Below, piece by piece: positions 1-8,541 of a stretch of DNA of 64,000 bases. The stretch is from Glycomyces sp. TRM65418 (GTDB lineage Bacteria; Actinomycetota; Actinomycetes; Mycobacteriales; Micromonosporaceae), in assembly GCF_019710475.1 (NCBI RefSeq), contig NZ_JAJFAX010000013.1, positions 44,964-108,963 on the forward strand, given 5' to 3'. The position numbers were made by a program, and so were the translations under genes. Numbering within the stretch: the stretch's first letter is position 1; each line of letters begins with the position of its first letter. Below the pieces are notes generated by a model. It did no database searches, had not been told where the DNA came from, and was given only the letters and a program-made list of their open reading frames with translations.

Positions 1-425
1 CGGTAGGGGTGGCGGCGGTTCCAGGACTCCTCCCACTGGAGGAGGTCGGCCTGCCATTCGGGCAGGTCGGGCCGGAACCGGCGTCTGACCTTCCGTTCGG
101 GGAGACCCGTGAGGAAGCGCCAGAAGTCCTCGATGGCTTCGCGCGCCTGACCGAGGTCGTATACCGCCTCAGGGTCGTCGCCGTACTGGTGCTCGAGGTG
201 CAGCGCGTCGGTGCCGAAATGCACCGACCAGCCTTCGCCGCCCCATTCCTCGGTCTGCGCCTGGCCTTTCAGCGCGTCGTCGACGAGTTCGAGCGCGTCG
301 AGGCAGCCTTTGAAGTCGTGTCCGATGCCCGAAGCGAGCCAGGCGGCCAATTGCCGGTACCTGGAAGGCGCGTCCACTGCGACGGGACCGAAGAAGTCGT
401 CATCCCTGAAAGTGAGCAGCGGCAT
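1..425 (-). CDS. Partial CDS, presumed immunity protein of the EndoU toxin cassette
   Basis: The reading frame begins with ATG at 425 and runs off the left edge, so at least 141 residues are present without a stop. The protein is acidic in its middle, soluble, without signal peptide or membrane segment, and rich in Trp and aromatic residues. I do not recognise a named family. It begins 17 bp after the stop of the EndoU-domain gene on the same strand, the usual place for the cognate immunity gene of a polymorphic toxin. An AGGAGA sequence lies about 13 bp upstream of the ATG, and an in-frame TGA just upstream rules out a longer start. The immunity role is inferred from position only. Confidence 0.55.
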   Translation of the reverse strand, partial: MPLLTFRDDDFFGPVAVDAPSRYRQLAAWLASGIGHDFKGCLDALELVDDALKGQAQTEEWGGEGWSVHFGTDALHLEHQYGDDPEAVYDLGQAREAIEDFWRFLTGLPERKVRRRFRPDLPEWQADLLQWEESWNRRHPY

Positions 426-442
426 CCGGGTTCACCATTCTC

Positions 443-961
443 CTATTGCTTCTTGGACGGCCAGCCGTGGGAGTAGCCTCCCGGCTTCGACGTGTCATAG
501 AATCCCTCGATGACGATACCATTGGCCCGTCCGACCCATTTGTTCGGATCAGTCGGGTGCGGTGAGCTGCCGCCGAACGCCTTTCCGATGGAATTGTCGA
601 TCTTCTCCGGCGACCAGTCATCGGGGAAGAATGTGGAGCTGCCGCCTTTCTTTCCCTTCCACGGCGGCACTCGCGACGAATCGTAGAACTCCGGCTCGGC
701 CTCATAGACGCCGTTGCCGATGTCCTTTCGGGAATTGGGCTTGATGCGGCGTCCCGGCATGTCGCTGCCGCCGGGCCTGGCATGGTATCCGGATCCGAAG
801 TTCTTGCCGCGGTTCTCGTGCCCTTGGAGCACGTGCCGGGCCCCCCACCCGTCCATGCGGCTCGGGTTGCCGGGGAGTGACTTGTTCCGCGGGTTCTCGG
901 CCTTCTTGATGAAGTCGAGCGCGGCGCGGATCAGCTTGTTGCCACCCGATTTCTTCGCCAT
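443..961 (-). CDS. Bacterial EndoU-type RNase toxin domain protein
   Basis: 172 residues ending in a C-terminal domain that matches the bacterial EndoU nuclease pattern: RHVLQGH at residues 42-48 (candidate catalytic His43 or His48), GYH with His60, a Lys pair at 104-105 followed by SSTFFPDDWS (108-117), an IDNSIGKAF helix and a GIVIEGFYD strand near the end. Bacterial EndoU domains cleave tRNA or other RNA and occur as C-terminal toxin modules of contact-dependent and type VII effectors. This protein has only about 40 residues before the domain, so it lacks its own export module. It lies in the same frame as the upstream WXG100-like gene, separated by one TAG and four sense codons. The start ATG at 961 has only a weak AGGGCGA ribosome site. 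Confidence 0.75.
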   Translation of the reverse strand: MAKKSGGNKLIRAALDFIKKAENPRNKSLPGNPSRMDGWGARHVLQGHENRGKNFGSGYHARPGGSDMPGRRIKPNSRKDIGNGVYEAEPEFYDSSRVPPWKGKKGGSSTFFPDDWSPEKIDNSIGKAFGGSSPHPTDPNKWVGRANGIVIEGFYDTSKPGGYSHGWPSKKQ

Positions 962-973
962 CGTTCGCCCTGT

Positions 974-1468
974 CTACGCTTCCATCAATTTGAAGATCGC
1001 CTCTTGGATGAGGTTCCCGACGACGGTGCGGGCGAGCTGCTGGAAGATGGGGACCTGCAGCAGCGAGGCGCCGAAGGTCACCGCGGCCTGGGCGATGGCG
1101 ATGGCGATCTGCACGGCCAGGATGACCAGCTGCACGATCACCATGATCTTCAGGACCAGCACGATGATCGAGCAGATGATGAGGCCGACGCCGCCGATCA
1201 TCGCGCCGATGGACCCGCTGTCGAGGATGCTCGCGGGCCCGTCCTCGCTTTCCCACCAGGTCTTGAAGGCGTCGATGTCCTTGCCGATCTGGTCGGTCCA
1301 GGCCTGCGCGGCGTTGCCGCCCGCCTCCCCGGCGATCTCCGACAGCTCTGAGCCGAAGTCCATCCACACCTGGCCGAAGTCCATGAGGTTGTCCTCGTTC
1401 GACTGCGGCCAGTCGAAACCGAGGACGCCCAGCAGGCCGGCGAGTTCGGAGGGGAGCATGATCGCCAT
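974..1468 (-). CDS. WXG100-like membrane protein, N-terminal module of a type VII toxin
   Basis: 164 residues. The first part (LPSELAGLLGVLGFDWPQSNED, then helices with WMDFG and WTDQIG) resembles the helical N-terminal domain found in CpnT-like type VII secreted toxins. Residues about 100-150 are two long hydrophobic segments rich in Ile, Val and Leu. The start ATG at 1468 overlaps the stop of the upstream gene (TGATG), indicating translational coupling. In related loci this module is fused directly to a toxin domain; here the frame stops at a TAG (974-976) and the EndoU part resumes in the same frame 12 bases later. Role in export of the toxin is inferred from family and context. Confidence 0.7.
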   Translation of the reverse strand: MAIMLPSELAGLLGVLGFDWPQSNEDNLMDFGQVWMDFGSELSEIAGEAGGNAAQAWTDQIGKDIDAFKTWWESEDGPASILDSGSIGAMIGGVGLIICSIIVLVLKIMVIVQLVILAVQIAIAIAQAAVTFGASLLQVPIFQQLARTVVGNLIQEAIFKLMEA

Positions 1469-1800
1469 CAGGAGCCGCCTCCCAGGTCGCTGCTGAGCCG
1501 GGTGAAGATCTGCGCGATCTCGTCGTCGGCGGCCAGGTGCTGGGCGGCGAAGTCGCGGACGTCGAACCCCGCGTCGGCCATCGACTGGGCCGCCTCCGCG
1601 AAGCATTCCTTGGCCCACTCGAAGACCTCGGTGTGCGCCTGCTCGATCAGGCCGCCGATCTCATCGCCGCCGCACGCCTCGCCGACGCCTTCGATGCTCG
1701 AGGCGAACCGGTCGACGGCGGCGAAGAACCGCTCGGCGGTCCCTTCGATGCTCTGCCCCGCCCGGTCGAGTTCGTCGGGGTCGATCTGGATCCCCGCCAT
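1468..1800 (-). CDS. EspC/WXG100-like small secreted-type protein
   Basis: 110 residues, mostly alpha-helical, acidic, no Cys pair function obvious (a Cys at CGGDE and one at KECF). The pattern IQIDPDELDRAGQSIEGTAERF at the N terminus followed by a second helix is typical of the EspC/DUF2580-type ESX secretion-associated proteins, which form helical-hairpin partners for type VII substrates. It overlaps both neighbours by the TGATG arrangement at 1800 and 1468, so the three genes are translated as a unit. The likely job is partner or co-substrate of the downstream toxin module. No ESX core genes (EccC, EccB) are in the window. Confidence 0.7.
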   Translation of the reverse strand: MAGIQIDPDELDRAGQSIEGTAERFFAAVDRFASSIEGVGEACGGDEIGGLIEQAHTEVFEWAKECFAEAAQSMADAGFDVRDFAAQHLAADDEIAQIFTRLSSDLGGGS

Positions 1801-2228
1801 CAGTTCACGCCTTTGCTCTCGGCCGCGGCGCGCACGATCCGCGCGTGCGAGTCCGCCAGCGTGGACATGAACGAGCTGAGCTGCTGCACCGACTGCTGCT
1901 GGATCTCCTCGACCTTCTCGTTGAGCGCGTCGAGGTCGACGGCACCGGGAAGGCCGGCCTGCTCGCGAGCCTTGTCGAGGGCGGCGTTGACGCCGATGGT
2001 GATCTCCTCGGCGAGTTCCGCGCTGCCCAGGCGCATCGCGCGGGGGTTGTCGATGGTGACGGTCACCTTGCCCGCCAGTGTCGCTTCGACCCGCACCATG
2101 CCCTTCGCCGCTTCCACCTCGACGGTGCTGTTCCCCGCCTCCTCTTGCGCCCGTTGGCCGTCCTTGGCGACCTGTAGGGCCTGCTCAAGCGCACCGATGA
2201 TGCCGGACTGATCGGCGGGGGAACTCAT
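1800..2228 (-). CDS. YbaB/EbfC-family protein, first gene of the toxin cassette
   Basis: 142 residues from ATG at 2228. The central strand-rich part (STVEVEAAKGMVRVEATLAGKVTVTIDNPRAM, described by residues about 35-65) and the flanking helices match the YbaB/EbfC fold. Stand-alone YbaB proteins bind nucleoid DNA, but YbaB-like proteins also head many actinobacterial ESX toxin operons, where their role is unknown. The C-terminal helix ends with an overlapping stop and start (TGATG) with the EspC-like gene. The longer frame from 2303 is unlikely because the family alignment begins after residue 26 of it. The 180 bp upstream presumably hold the cassette promoter, but no clear hexamers were seen. 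Confidence 0.75.
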   Translation of the reverse strand: MSSPADQSGIIGALEQALQVAKDGQRAQEEAGNSTVEVEAAKGMVRVEATLAGKVTVTIDNPRAMRLGSAELAEEITIGVNAALDKAREQAGLPGAVDLDALNEKVEEIQQQSVQQLSSFMSTLADSHARIVRAAAESKGVN

Positions 2229-2408
2229 GCGGACTCCTCGGGAATGCGTCGCCTCGGGGGAATGCCAAGGGTCCCATAACGATAGCAACGCCCCGCAAAT
2301 CACAGGTACGGCGAAGGCGGGTACGCCGCGCGGTACGCGCCGGGCACGGCCCGCGCCGCAGGGCCCGCCTCCGCAGCTCAGGGGACGCGGTTCGCGGCGG
2401 TGCGCCGG

Positions 2409-5162
2409 TCAGTGGAGCAGGTTGAGGTCTCGGGCGCGCCGGAGGGCTTCGGTTCGGCTGGAGACGCCGAGTTTGGTGTAGATGTGGCTCATGTGCTTCT
2501 TGACGGTGTCGAGGGTGACCGTCAGGTGTTCGGCTATCTGCTGGTTGCGTCGGCCCTCGGCGACCAGGGTGAGGACTTCGAGTTCGCGGTTGGTCAAGGT
2601 GTCGCTTCGCCGGCCGGAGGTTCGGGTTTCGGGAAAGGCCCGGAGGAGTTCGGCGGCGTAGGCCCGCAGTCGCGGGGAGAGCGCGTCGGCGTGGCCGCGG
2701 GTCCGCACTCGCACCGCACCGCGCAGCAGGTCGGCCATCGGCCGGCCTTCGTCGACGAAGACGCGGACGTGACCTTCGCACTCGGCGAGTTCCAGCGCGG
2801 CGGACAACGCGCGAAGCGCGCCGTCCTGGTCGCCGTCGGCCTTGGCCGCCATCGCCTCGAGGACGCGGACCTCGATCACGGTGACGACGCGGTGCCCGAA
2901 TTCGGCGTCCTCGCCGAGCCGTGCCAGGAGGCGCCGGGCCGGTGCGGGTTCGCCCTCGGCGAGCAGCACGCGCGCGTACACCAGGTAGTCTCGTTCGTTC
3001 GCGAAGCAAACCGGGTCCTCACTGGACATTCCGCGCCGCCGCGCCCACGCCCGGGCGCGATCGGGCCGCCCCGCCGCCAGGTCCAGGCGGGCGCGCCCGG
3101 CCTCGACCGGCCAGACGTCCACGAGCCCGGCCGCCTGCCCGCAGGCCTCGTCCATGTGGCGCAAGGCGGCATCGACCTTCCCTTCGGCGAGTTCGAGCCA
3201 GGCGAGCAGATCGAGGCCGATCCACAGGTACCACGATTCCACGAGCTGCCGGGCCAGGTCGACCACCCGCACCGTCCGCTCCTTCGCCTCGGCGAGTTCG
3301 CCTCGCTCGTACAGCACCCGCGCGAGCTTGTACTGGAGGATGCACTCGAAGGCGCGAGAAGCGGTCCTGTTCCCCGCCGCCGACTCCAGCGCCTCCGCAA
3401 CGGTCCGGGCGGCGTCGCCGAGCCGCCCCAGGTAATGCTGTGTCACTCCGAGCAGACGCAGCATCAGCAGTCGTTCGTCCGGACTGATCTCGGTCTCGGC
3501 GAGCAGGCCGAGTATCCCGCTTTCGGCGAGGTCCATACGGCCCTCGTGCCAGTGGGCCATCACGGTCATCAACCGCGCCCAGAACCGCGGCCCGTGCTCG
3601 TCGGATCCCAGGTGGCGCAGGGCCGTGGAGGCGTGACGGCGCTCGGCCTCGCCATCGCGCCGGACGCCGGCCATCTCGCCCCGCAGCAACGCGATGGCGG
3701 CCATCGGGTCGGCCACCGTGCCGCCGTGCGTCGGGTAGCGCCGCCCCGGTGCGGCGGCCGAGGCCGCTTCGGCCGAGCCGAGCAGCCGTTCCACTTCGTC
3801 GAACCGGTACCGATGCCATTCGATGGCCGCCTTCGCCAGGCACAGGCGTATGTCGCCCCGCACCACCGCATCCGGGAGGCGGCTCAGCCACTCGTCCACG
3901 TCCGCGAAGTCGCCCCCTTTGACGATCGCCGCCTCCAAGTGCGGGTCGACGAGTCGCACCACCCATGCCCAGTCCTGGATCGCCGCCGCGTGCCACACGG
4001 CCTGGCCGTCCAGCCCGTGGCGTTCGTACCATTCGCCGGCACGGCGGTGCAGCTCCGGCACGATCGACGGCGACTCCTGCTCCAATCGCGCCCGGAGCAG
4101 GTCGCGGAACAGCTGATGCAGGCGGTACCACCGCCGCTCGCCGTCCATCGGCTGCAGGAACAGGTTCGCGCACTCCAGTTCCTTGAGCAGCTCGGTCCCG
4201 CCGGTCCCCCCTGTGACGGCGTCGCACAGCGGTCCGGTCAGCTCCTCCAGCAGCGAGCAGCGCACCAGGAACGCGGTCACCCGGTCGCTCTGGCGCGCGA
4301 GGACCTCCTCGCTGAAGTAGTCGAACACGTGCCGGTGCGTCCCGGTGAAATCGTGGACGGCGGTGTCCGGGTCGGGATGGTCGCGGAGGGCCAGCGCCGC
4401 CAGCTGCAACCCGGCCGCCCAGCCCTCGGTCCGCTCGGCGAGGGCGGCCGCGGTCGCCTTCGAGGCCTGAAAGCCCCACGCCTCCTGCAGCAGCGGCGCC
4501 GACTCCTCGGCGGAGAAACGCAGGTCGGCGGCGCCGAGTTCGGTCAGCCGGCCGCTCACGCGGAGCCGGGACAGGGGCAGCGGCGGCTCGGTGCGTCCGG
4601 CGAGCACCACGCACGTCCGGGACGGCAGCCTGGTGAGCAGCAGGGCCATGGTCTCGTGCACCGTCTCGGACTCGATCAGATGGAAGTCGTCGAGCACCAG
4701 CACCAGGCCCCCGGGCATGCCTTCCAGCGCGTTCACGAGTGCGGCCACGATCTCGCCTTTGGCGAGGGGACCGGGCGTCTGCAGCAGCGGCTGCAGCGAG
4801 TCGGGCGTCTCGGGTTCCGCGGCGCGCCCCACCGCCACGGCCGCCAGTCGCCAGAAGCGGTCCTCGCGATCGTCCTCGGGGTCCAGTGAGATCCACGCGG
4901 TCCGTCCGCGCCGCCGCCGGGCCCAGTCGGCCAGCATCGTCGTCTTGCCGGAACCGGCGGGCGCCGACACCAGGATCAGCGAGCCCTGGACGCCCGCATC
5001 GAGTCGTTCGACGAGGCGGGGCCGGCGCAGGCTCGCGCCGCCGGCGGGCGGCACGCCGAACTTCGTGGCGGCCACGCCGTGCGACGACAGGTTCAGCACC
5101 ATCCGCTCCAGGTCACCTCGGGACACCGCGTGCAGATCCGTGATCATGACGCGTAGGACCAC
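2409..5162 (-). CDS. Large ATP-binding LuxR-family (MalT-like, LAL) regulator
   Basis: 917 residues. An N-terminal NTPase has the Walker A motif SAPAGSGKTT (66-75). It is followed by a long helical, TPR-like sensor region and a C-terminal LuxR helix-turn-helix beginning LTNRELEVLTLVAEGRRNQQIA and containing the recognition segment DTVKKHMSHIYTKLGVSSR. This layout is that of MalT-type signal-transduction ATPases that switch transcription on ligand and ATP binding. The inducer cannot be read from sequence. The GTG at 5162 is the longest start; an ATG five codons in (5147) is equally possible because neither has a good ribosome site. It lies upstream of the toxin cassette on the same strand, 180 bp away, but no functional link is shown. 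Confidence 0.88.
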   Translation of the reverse strand: MVLRVMITDLHAVSRGDLERMVLNLSSHGVAATKFGVPPAGGASLRRPRLVERLDAGVQGSLILVSAPAGSGKTTMLADWARRRRGRTAWISLDPEDDREDRFWRLAAVAVGRAAEPETPDSLQPLLQTPGPLAKGEIVAALVNALEGMPGGLVLVLDDFHLIESETVHETMALLLTRLPSRTCVVLAGRTEPPLPLSRLRVSGRLTELGAADLRFSAEESAPLLQEAWGFQASKATAAALAERTEGWAAGLQLAALALRDHPDPDTAVHDFTGTHRHVFDYFSEEVLARQSDRVTAFLVRCSLLEELTGPLCDAVTGGTGGTELLKELECANLFLQPMDGERRWYRLHQLFRDLLRARLEQESPSIVPELHRRAGEWYERHGLDGQAVWHAAAIQDWAWVVRLVDPHLEAAIVKGGDFADVDEWLSRLPDAVVRGDIRLCLAKAAIEWHRYRFDEVERLLGSAEAASAAAPGRRYPTHGGTVADPMAAIALLRGEMAGVRRDGEAERRHASTALRHLGSDEHGPRFWARLMTVMAHWHEGRMDLAESGILGLLAETEISPDERLLMLRLLGVTQHYLGRLGDAARTVAEALESAAGNRTASRAFECILQYKLARVLYERGELAEAKERTVRVVDLARQLVESWYLWIGLDLLAWLELAEGKVDAALRHMDEACGQAAGLVDVWPVEAGRARLDLAAGRPDRARAWARRRGMSSEDPVCFANERDYLVYARVLLAEGEPAPARRLLARLGEDAEFGHRVVTVIEVRVLEAMAAKADGDQDGALRALSAALELAECEGHVRVFVDEGRPMADLLRGAVRVRTRGHADALSPRLRAYAAELLRAFPETRTSGRRSDTLTNRELEVLTLVAEGRRNQQIAEHLTVTLDTVKKHMSHIYTKLGVSSRTEALRRARDLNLLH

Positions 5163-5216
5163 AGGGTAGCCCGGGCGGGGCGCGGGAGGCGCGGCCTTAA
5201 AACGGGGCCGGTCGGG

Positions 5217-8200
5217 TCAGCGGCCGGAGACGCCCGGCGGGGCCGGTGCGCCTCCGAGCAGGATGCGGACGGCCGCGGCCTCGGGCATGGCCATCCGCTC
5301 GTACAGCGCGAGCGCCGTGCGCCAGTGCCGGTGAGCGGCCTCCGTCCGGCCCGATTCGCGGGCCACGAGTCCGAGCAGATGCGAGTTCAGCGCCTCGCCG
5401 ACGGCGGAGCCGCAGGCCGCGTACATGTCGGCGGCGGTCTCGGCGAGTTCGGCGGCCTGCCGGAGCGAACCGCCGGTGAACCGGCCCCACGCCTGGAAGG
5501 TGGTGGCCAGCGACTGCTCGAGGGGGAGCACGGCGCTCGACGCGAGCGCGGCGGCCCGTGCCGCCTGCTGCGCGGCGGCCTCGGCCCGGCCGACCGAGAC
5601 GTAGGTGGCGGCGAGGCCGATCCTGGCGCGGGCGTGGGGCCGGGCGAGATCGCCGGTGGACAGGTGCAGCGCCTGGTAGTAGTGGTCGATGGCCTCGCCG
5701 GGCGCGCCGGTGCGCAGCAGTGCCGTCCCCCAGGCGACGTGGATCGAGGCGCTCTCGGTGCCGTTGTCGAGCGCCAGTTCGTGGCCGCGGCGCGCGGCGT
5801 CCAGGGCGGCGCGGCCGTCGCCGCCGATCGACAGCACCAGGGACAGTTCACTGTAGACGTCGAGTTCGGGCAGGCGGTAGAAGGTGGCCGCCGCGAGCCG
5901 CCGCGCGGATTCCAGGTGGACGCGGGCCGCCTTGAGGTCGCCGCGCTGCTGGCACAGCGCTCCCAGTTCGAGCAGGCACACCATCTCCCCGTGCGTGGCG
6001 CCGTGGACGGCCGCCAGGTCCCGGGCCCGGGTGAGGTCCTCCTCCGCCGCTTCGAGGTGGCCGAGCCGCCGCCGACTGGTGGCGAGGCTGAACAGGGCGT
6101 TGGCGGCGGTCACCTCGTCGCCGCCGCTGCGGCTGCGCTCGAGCGCCCGGGTGAGCAGCGCGACGGCTTGGGCGGCGCGGCCGTGCTCGGTGTAGTCGTC
6201 GGCCAGGCCGATGAGGGCTCGTGCCTCTTCGACGGGGTCGCCCGATTCCCGGGCGAGCGCCACCGCCGCCTCGTCGAAGCGGGTCGCGGCCCCCAGGTCG
6301 CCGCGCAGGACGGCGGCCGTGCCGAGGTGCCGCGTCATGCGGGCGCGAACCTGGAGGTCGCCCCGTCGGCGGGCCGCCCGCTCGCCGGAGTCGGCGATCC
6401 GTTCGAGGCGGCGCCAGTCGCCGCCGAAGTAGCAGTAGGCGCGCATCGCGTCGGCCAGCCACCAGGCGGCCGGGTGCCCGCGGGTTTCGGCGATCCGCGA
6501 CAGCGCCACCAGCTCGTCGGCCTCGGCGTCGAACCACGCGAGCGCGGCGTCGCGGCCGTCGAATCGGAGGGGCTCGGACACGCCCGGTTCGATCGGCGGG
6601 GCGGCGAGATTGCTCGCGGGCAGCTCCCCGGCCGCCCGATGGGCCGTCGCCGCGTACCAGTCCAGCATCCGCGCGGCGGCCGAGGCGAGGAACTCGGGGT
6701 CGTCCTCTTCGCGGGAACGGTCCCGGCCGTATTCGCGCAGCAGGTCGTGGAGCCGGTAGTGCCCGGGCCGGGGCCGCTGGAACAGCCCGGCCCGCTCCAG
6801 CGCCTCGACCGCTTCGCGGGCCCGCTCTTCGGTGACGTCCGCCAGCGCGGCGATCGCCGGGACGCTGATCGTCTCGGTTCCGGCCGCCGCCGTCAACCGG
6901 AACACGGTCCGGGCGCAGGCGGGCAGCGCCCGGTACGTCTCGTCGAACGCCGCCCGCACGCCGTCGACGGGGTCGTCGGGCGGCGCGTCGGCCGCGAGCG
7001 CGGCGCCCGCCATGCGAAGGGCGAGGGGGACGCCGCCGCAGCGGCGGGCCGCCGCCGCCACATCGGAGCGGTCGGCCGCGTCGGAGCCGGCGAGCGTCGC
7101 GAGCAGCGTCTCGGCCTCGTCGATGCCCAGCGCTCCCAGCGTGACCATGCGCGCGCCGTGGCTGACCGCGAGGCCGGTGAGATCGCCGCGACCGGTCACG
7201 ACCACCGCGGATCCGGGTGCGCCGGGCAGCAGCGGCCGCACCTGGTCGACGTCGGCGGCGTCGTCGAGGACGAGCAGCACCCGGCGTCCGGCGAGGCGGT
7301 CGCGCAGCGCCGCCGAACGCGCGCAAGGCTCGGCGGGGATCTCGGCTCCGGGCATGCCCGAGGCCTGGAGCAGGTCGGCGGCCACCTCGTGCGCGCCCCG
7401 GGGATCGGTCGCCCCGCCGAGCGAGGCGAACCACTGGCCGTCGGGGAGGACCTCGCCCAGGCGGTGGCCGAGCTTGACGGCCAGCGCCGTCTTCCCGATC
7501 CCGGGCGGGCCGGAGACGGCGACGATCGGCACCCGCGCCTCGCCGCCGGACTCCAGCAGCGCGGCCAGCTCGTCCAGCAGGCCGGTGCGGCCGACGAAGT
7601 CGGGAAGGTCGAGCGGCAGCTGCCTGCGGACGCGCCAGCCGGCGAGCGGATCGGCGATCCGGCGGCTCGGCCCGCCGAGCCGCGGATCGCTCACGAGGAT
7701 CGCCTCGTGCAGTTCGCGGAGCCGCTCGCCCGGGTCGAGGCCGTGCTCGTCGGCGAGCAGCCGGGACACGCGGCGATAGGCGCCGAGCGCTTCCGCCTGG
7801 CGTCCGTCTCGGTGCAACGCGAGCATCAGGTGCGCCCACGGCTCCTCCCGGAGCGGGTGGGCCGCGACGAGCGCTCGCAGTTCGGGGACCAGCTCGCCGC
7901 CCAGCCCGGCCGCGAGGTCGGCCTCGATGCGGCGCCGACGCACCGCGAGCACCTCCTCGGCGACCCCCTCGATGAGATCGTCCAGGGGTCCGCCGGCGAG
8001 TTCCGGGAGGACGGGTCCGCGGCACAGGTCGAGGGCCTGCCGCAGCAGCTCGACCGAGCACTCCGGCGTGGGGGCGCGATCGGCGCGCGCGACGAGGCTC
8101 CGGAACCCGTCGAGGTCGCGGGCGGTGGTCGCGAGCCGGTATCCACTGGGGACGGTCTCCAGGCCGCTGTCGTTCTCGCCGAGTTTGCGGCGCAGCCGCC

Positions 8201-8423
8201 AGACGCAGGTGTGCAGTGCGGCTCGGGGGCGCTCGGGCAGGCGGTCGCGCCAGAGCCGGTCGATGAGCTCGTCGGCGTCGACCACTTGGCCGGCGCGCAG
8301 CAGGAGCGTCGCCAGCAGCAGGCGTTCGCGTTCGGCGCCGATCGCCACCGGGGCCTTGTCGCGGTGCACGAGCAGCGGCCCGAGGATGGCGAACGAGGGG
8401 GCGGTTCCGGTCGTTGGGGGCAT
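5217..8423 (-). CDS. SARP-NB-ARC-TPR regulator (AfsR-like)
   Basis: 1068 residues from ATG at 8423. Residues about 10-105 form the winged-helix DNA-binding domain (ILGPLLVHRDKAPVAIGAERERLLLATLL), 106-250 the BTAD bundle, then an NB-ARC ATPase with Walker A SGPPGIGKT (304-312) and Walker B VLLVLDDAAD, a winged-helix linker near 560-640, and a C-terminal series of TPR helices to the end. This is the domain order of Streptomyces AfsR, an activator of secondary metabolite and developmental genes. SARPs bind 11-bp-phased heptamer direct repeats near the -35 region. The gene is divergent from the repeat-peptide gene at 8542, with 118 bp between the start codons that include such repeats. The TPR domain is a plausible peptide or protein sensor (inference). 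Confidence 0.9.
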   Translation of the reverse strand: MPPTTGTAPSFAILGPLLVHRDKAPVAIGAERERLLLATLLLRAGQVVDADELIDRLWRDRLPERPRAALHTCVWRLRRKLGENDSGLETVPSGYRLATTARDLDGFRSLVARADRAPTPECSVELLRQALDLCRGPVLPELAGGPLDDLIEGVAEEVLAVRRRRIEADLAAGLGGELVPELRALVAAHPLREEPWAHLMLALHRDGRQAEALGAYRRVSRLLADEHGLDPGERLRELHEAILVSDPRLGGPSRRIADPLAGWRVRRQLPLDLPDFVGRTGLLDELAALLESGGEARVPIVAVSGPPGIGKTALAVKLGHRLGEVLPDGQWFASLGGATDPRGAHEVAADLLQASGMPGAEIPAEPCARSAALRDRLAGRRVLLVLDDAADVDQVRPLLPGAPGSAVVVTGRGDLTGLAVSHGARMVTLGALGIDEAETLLATLAGSDAADRSDVAAAARRCGGVPLALRMAGAALAADAPPDDPVDGVRAAFDETYRALPACARTVFRLTAAAGTETISVPAIAALADVTEERAREAVEALERAGLFQRPRPGHYRLHDLLREYGRDRSREEDDPEFLASAAARMLDWYAATAHRAAGELPASNLAAPPIEPGVSEPLRFDGRDAALAWFDAEADELVALSRIAETRGHPAAWWLADAMRAYCYFGGDWRRLERIADSGERAARRRGDLQVRARMTRHLGTAAVLRGDLGAATRFDEAAVALARESGDPVEEARALIGLADDYTEHGRAAQAVALLTRALERSRSGGDEVTAANALFSLATSRRRLGHLEAAEEDLTRARDLAAVHGATHGEMVCLLELGALCQQRGDLKAARVHLESARRLAAATFYRLPELDVYSELSLVLSIGGDGRAALDAARRGHELALDNGTESASIHVAWGTALLRTGAPGEAIDHYYQALHLSTGDLARPHARARIGLAATYVSVGRAEAAAQQAARAAALASSAVLPLEQSLATTFQAWGRFTGGSLRQAAELAETAADMYAACGSAVGEALNSHLLGLVARESGRTEAAHRHWRTALALYERMAMPEAAAVRILLGGAPAPPGVSGR

Positions 8424-8439
8424 GGTCCGATATTGGACC
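8424..8439. promoter_or_regulatory. Palindrome GGTCCGATATTGGACC next to the SARP start
   Basis: A 16-bp near-perfect inverted repeat (GGTCC arms, centre GATATT) abuts the ATG of the SARP gene. It sits in the shared divergent promoter with the repeat-peptide gene. It could be an operator for the SARP gene or simply a 5' leader element; no cognate regulator is known. Confidence 0.35.
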
Positions 8440-8478
8440 CGCTGCGCCAGTTCGGCGTCACCCCTTGGTGGAACATCC

Positions 8479-8533
8479 CGTGTAAGCGAGCGGTGAGCCG
8501 AAGGCGAGCGGCGTGTAAGCGGCCGTGAATACG
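8479..8533 (+). promoter_or_regulatory. Candidate SARP operator: 11-bp-phased direct repeats
   Basis: Five consecutive 11-base units can be laid in register: CGTGTAAGCGA, GCGGTGAGCCG, AAGGCGAGCGG, CGTGTAAGCGG, CCGTGAATACG. The first four share the core GTRAGCG/GCGAGCG. SARP activators recognise heptamer repeats spaced by 11 or 22 bp immediately upstream of the -10 box; ActII-ORF4 prefers a TCGAGCS heptamer, close to this core. The last unit contains GAATAC, a possible -10, which would place the transcription start at or a base or two before the ATG at 8542 and explain why that gene has no Shine-Dalgarno sequence. Function is inferred. Confidence 0.55.
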
Positions 8534-8541
8534 GTGGCCGC

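Noticed and set aside
9..476. Plus-strand frame covering the left edge
   Set aside because: It is antisense to the presumed immunity gene and lacks a ribosome site.
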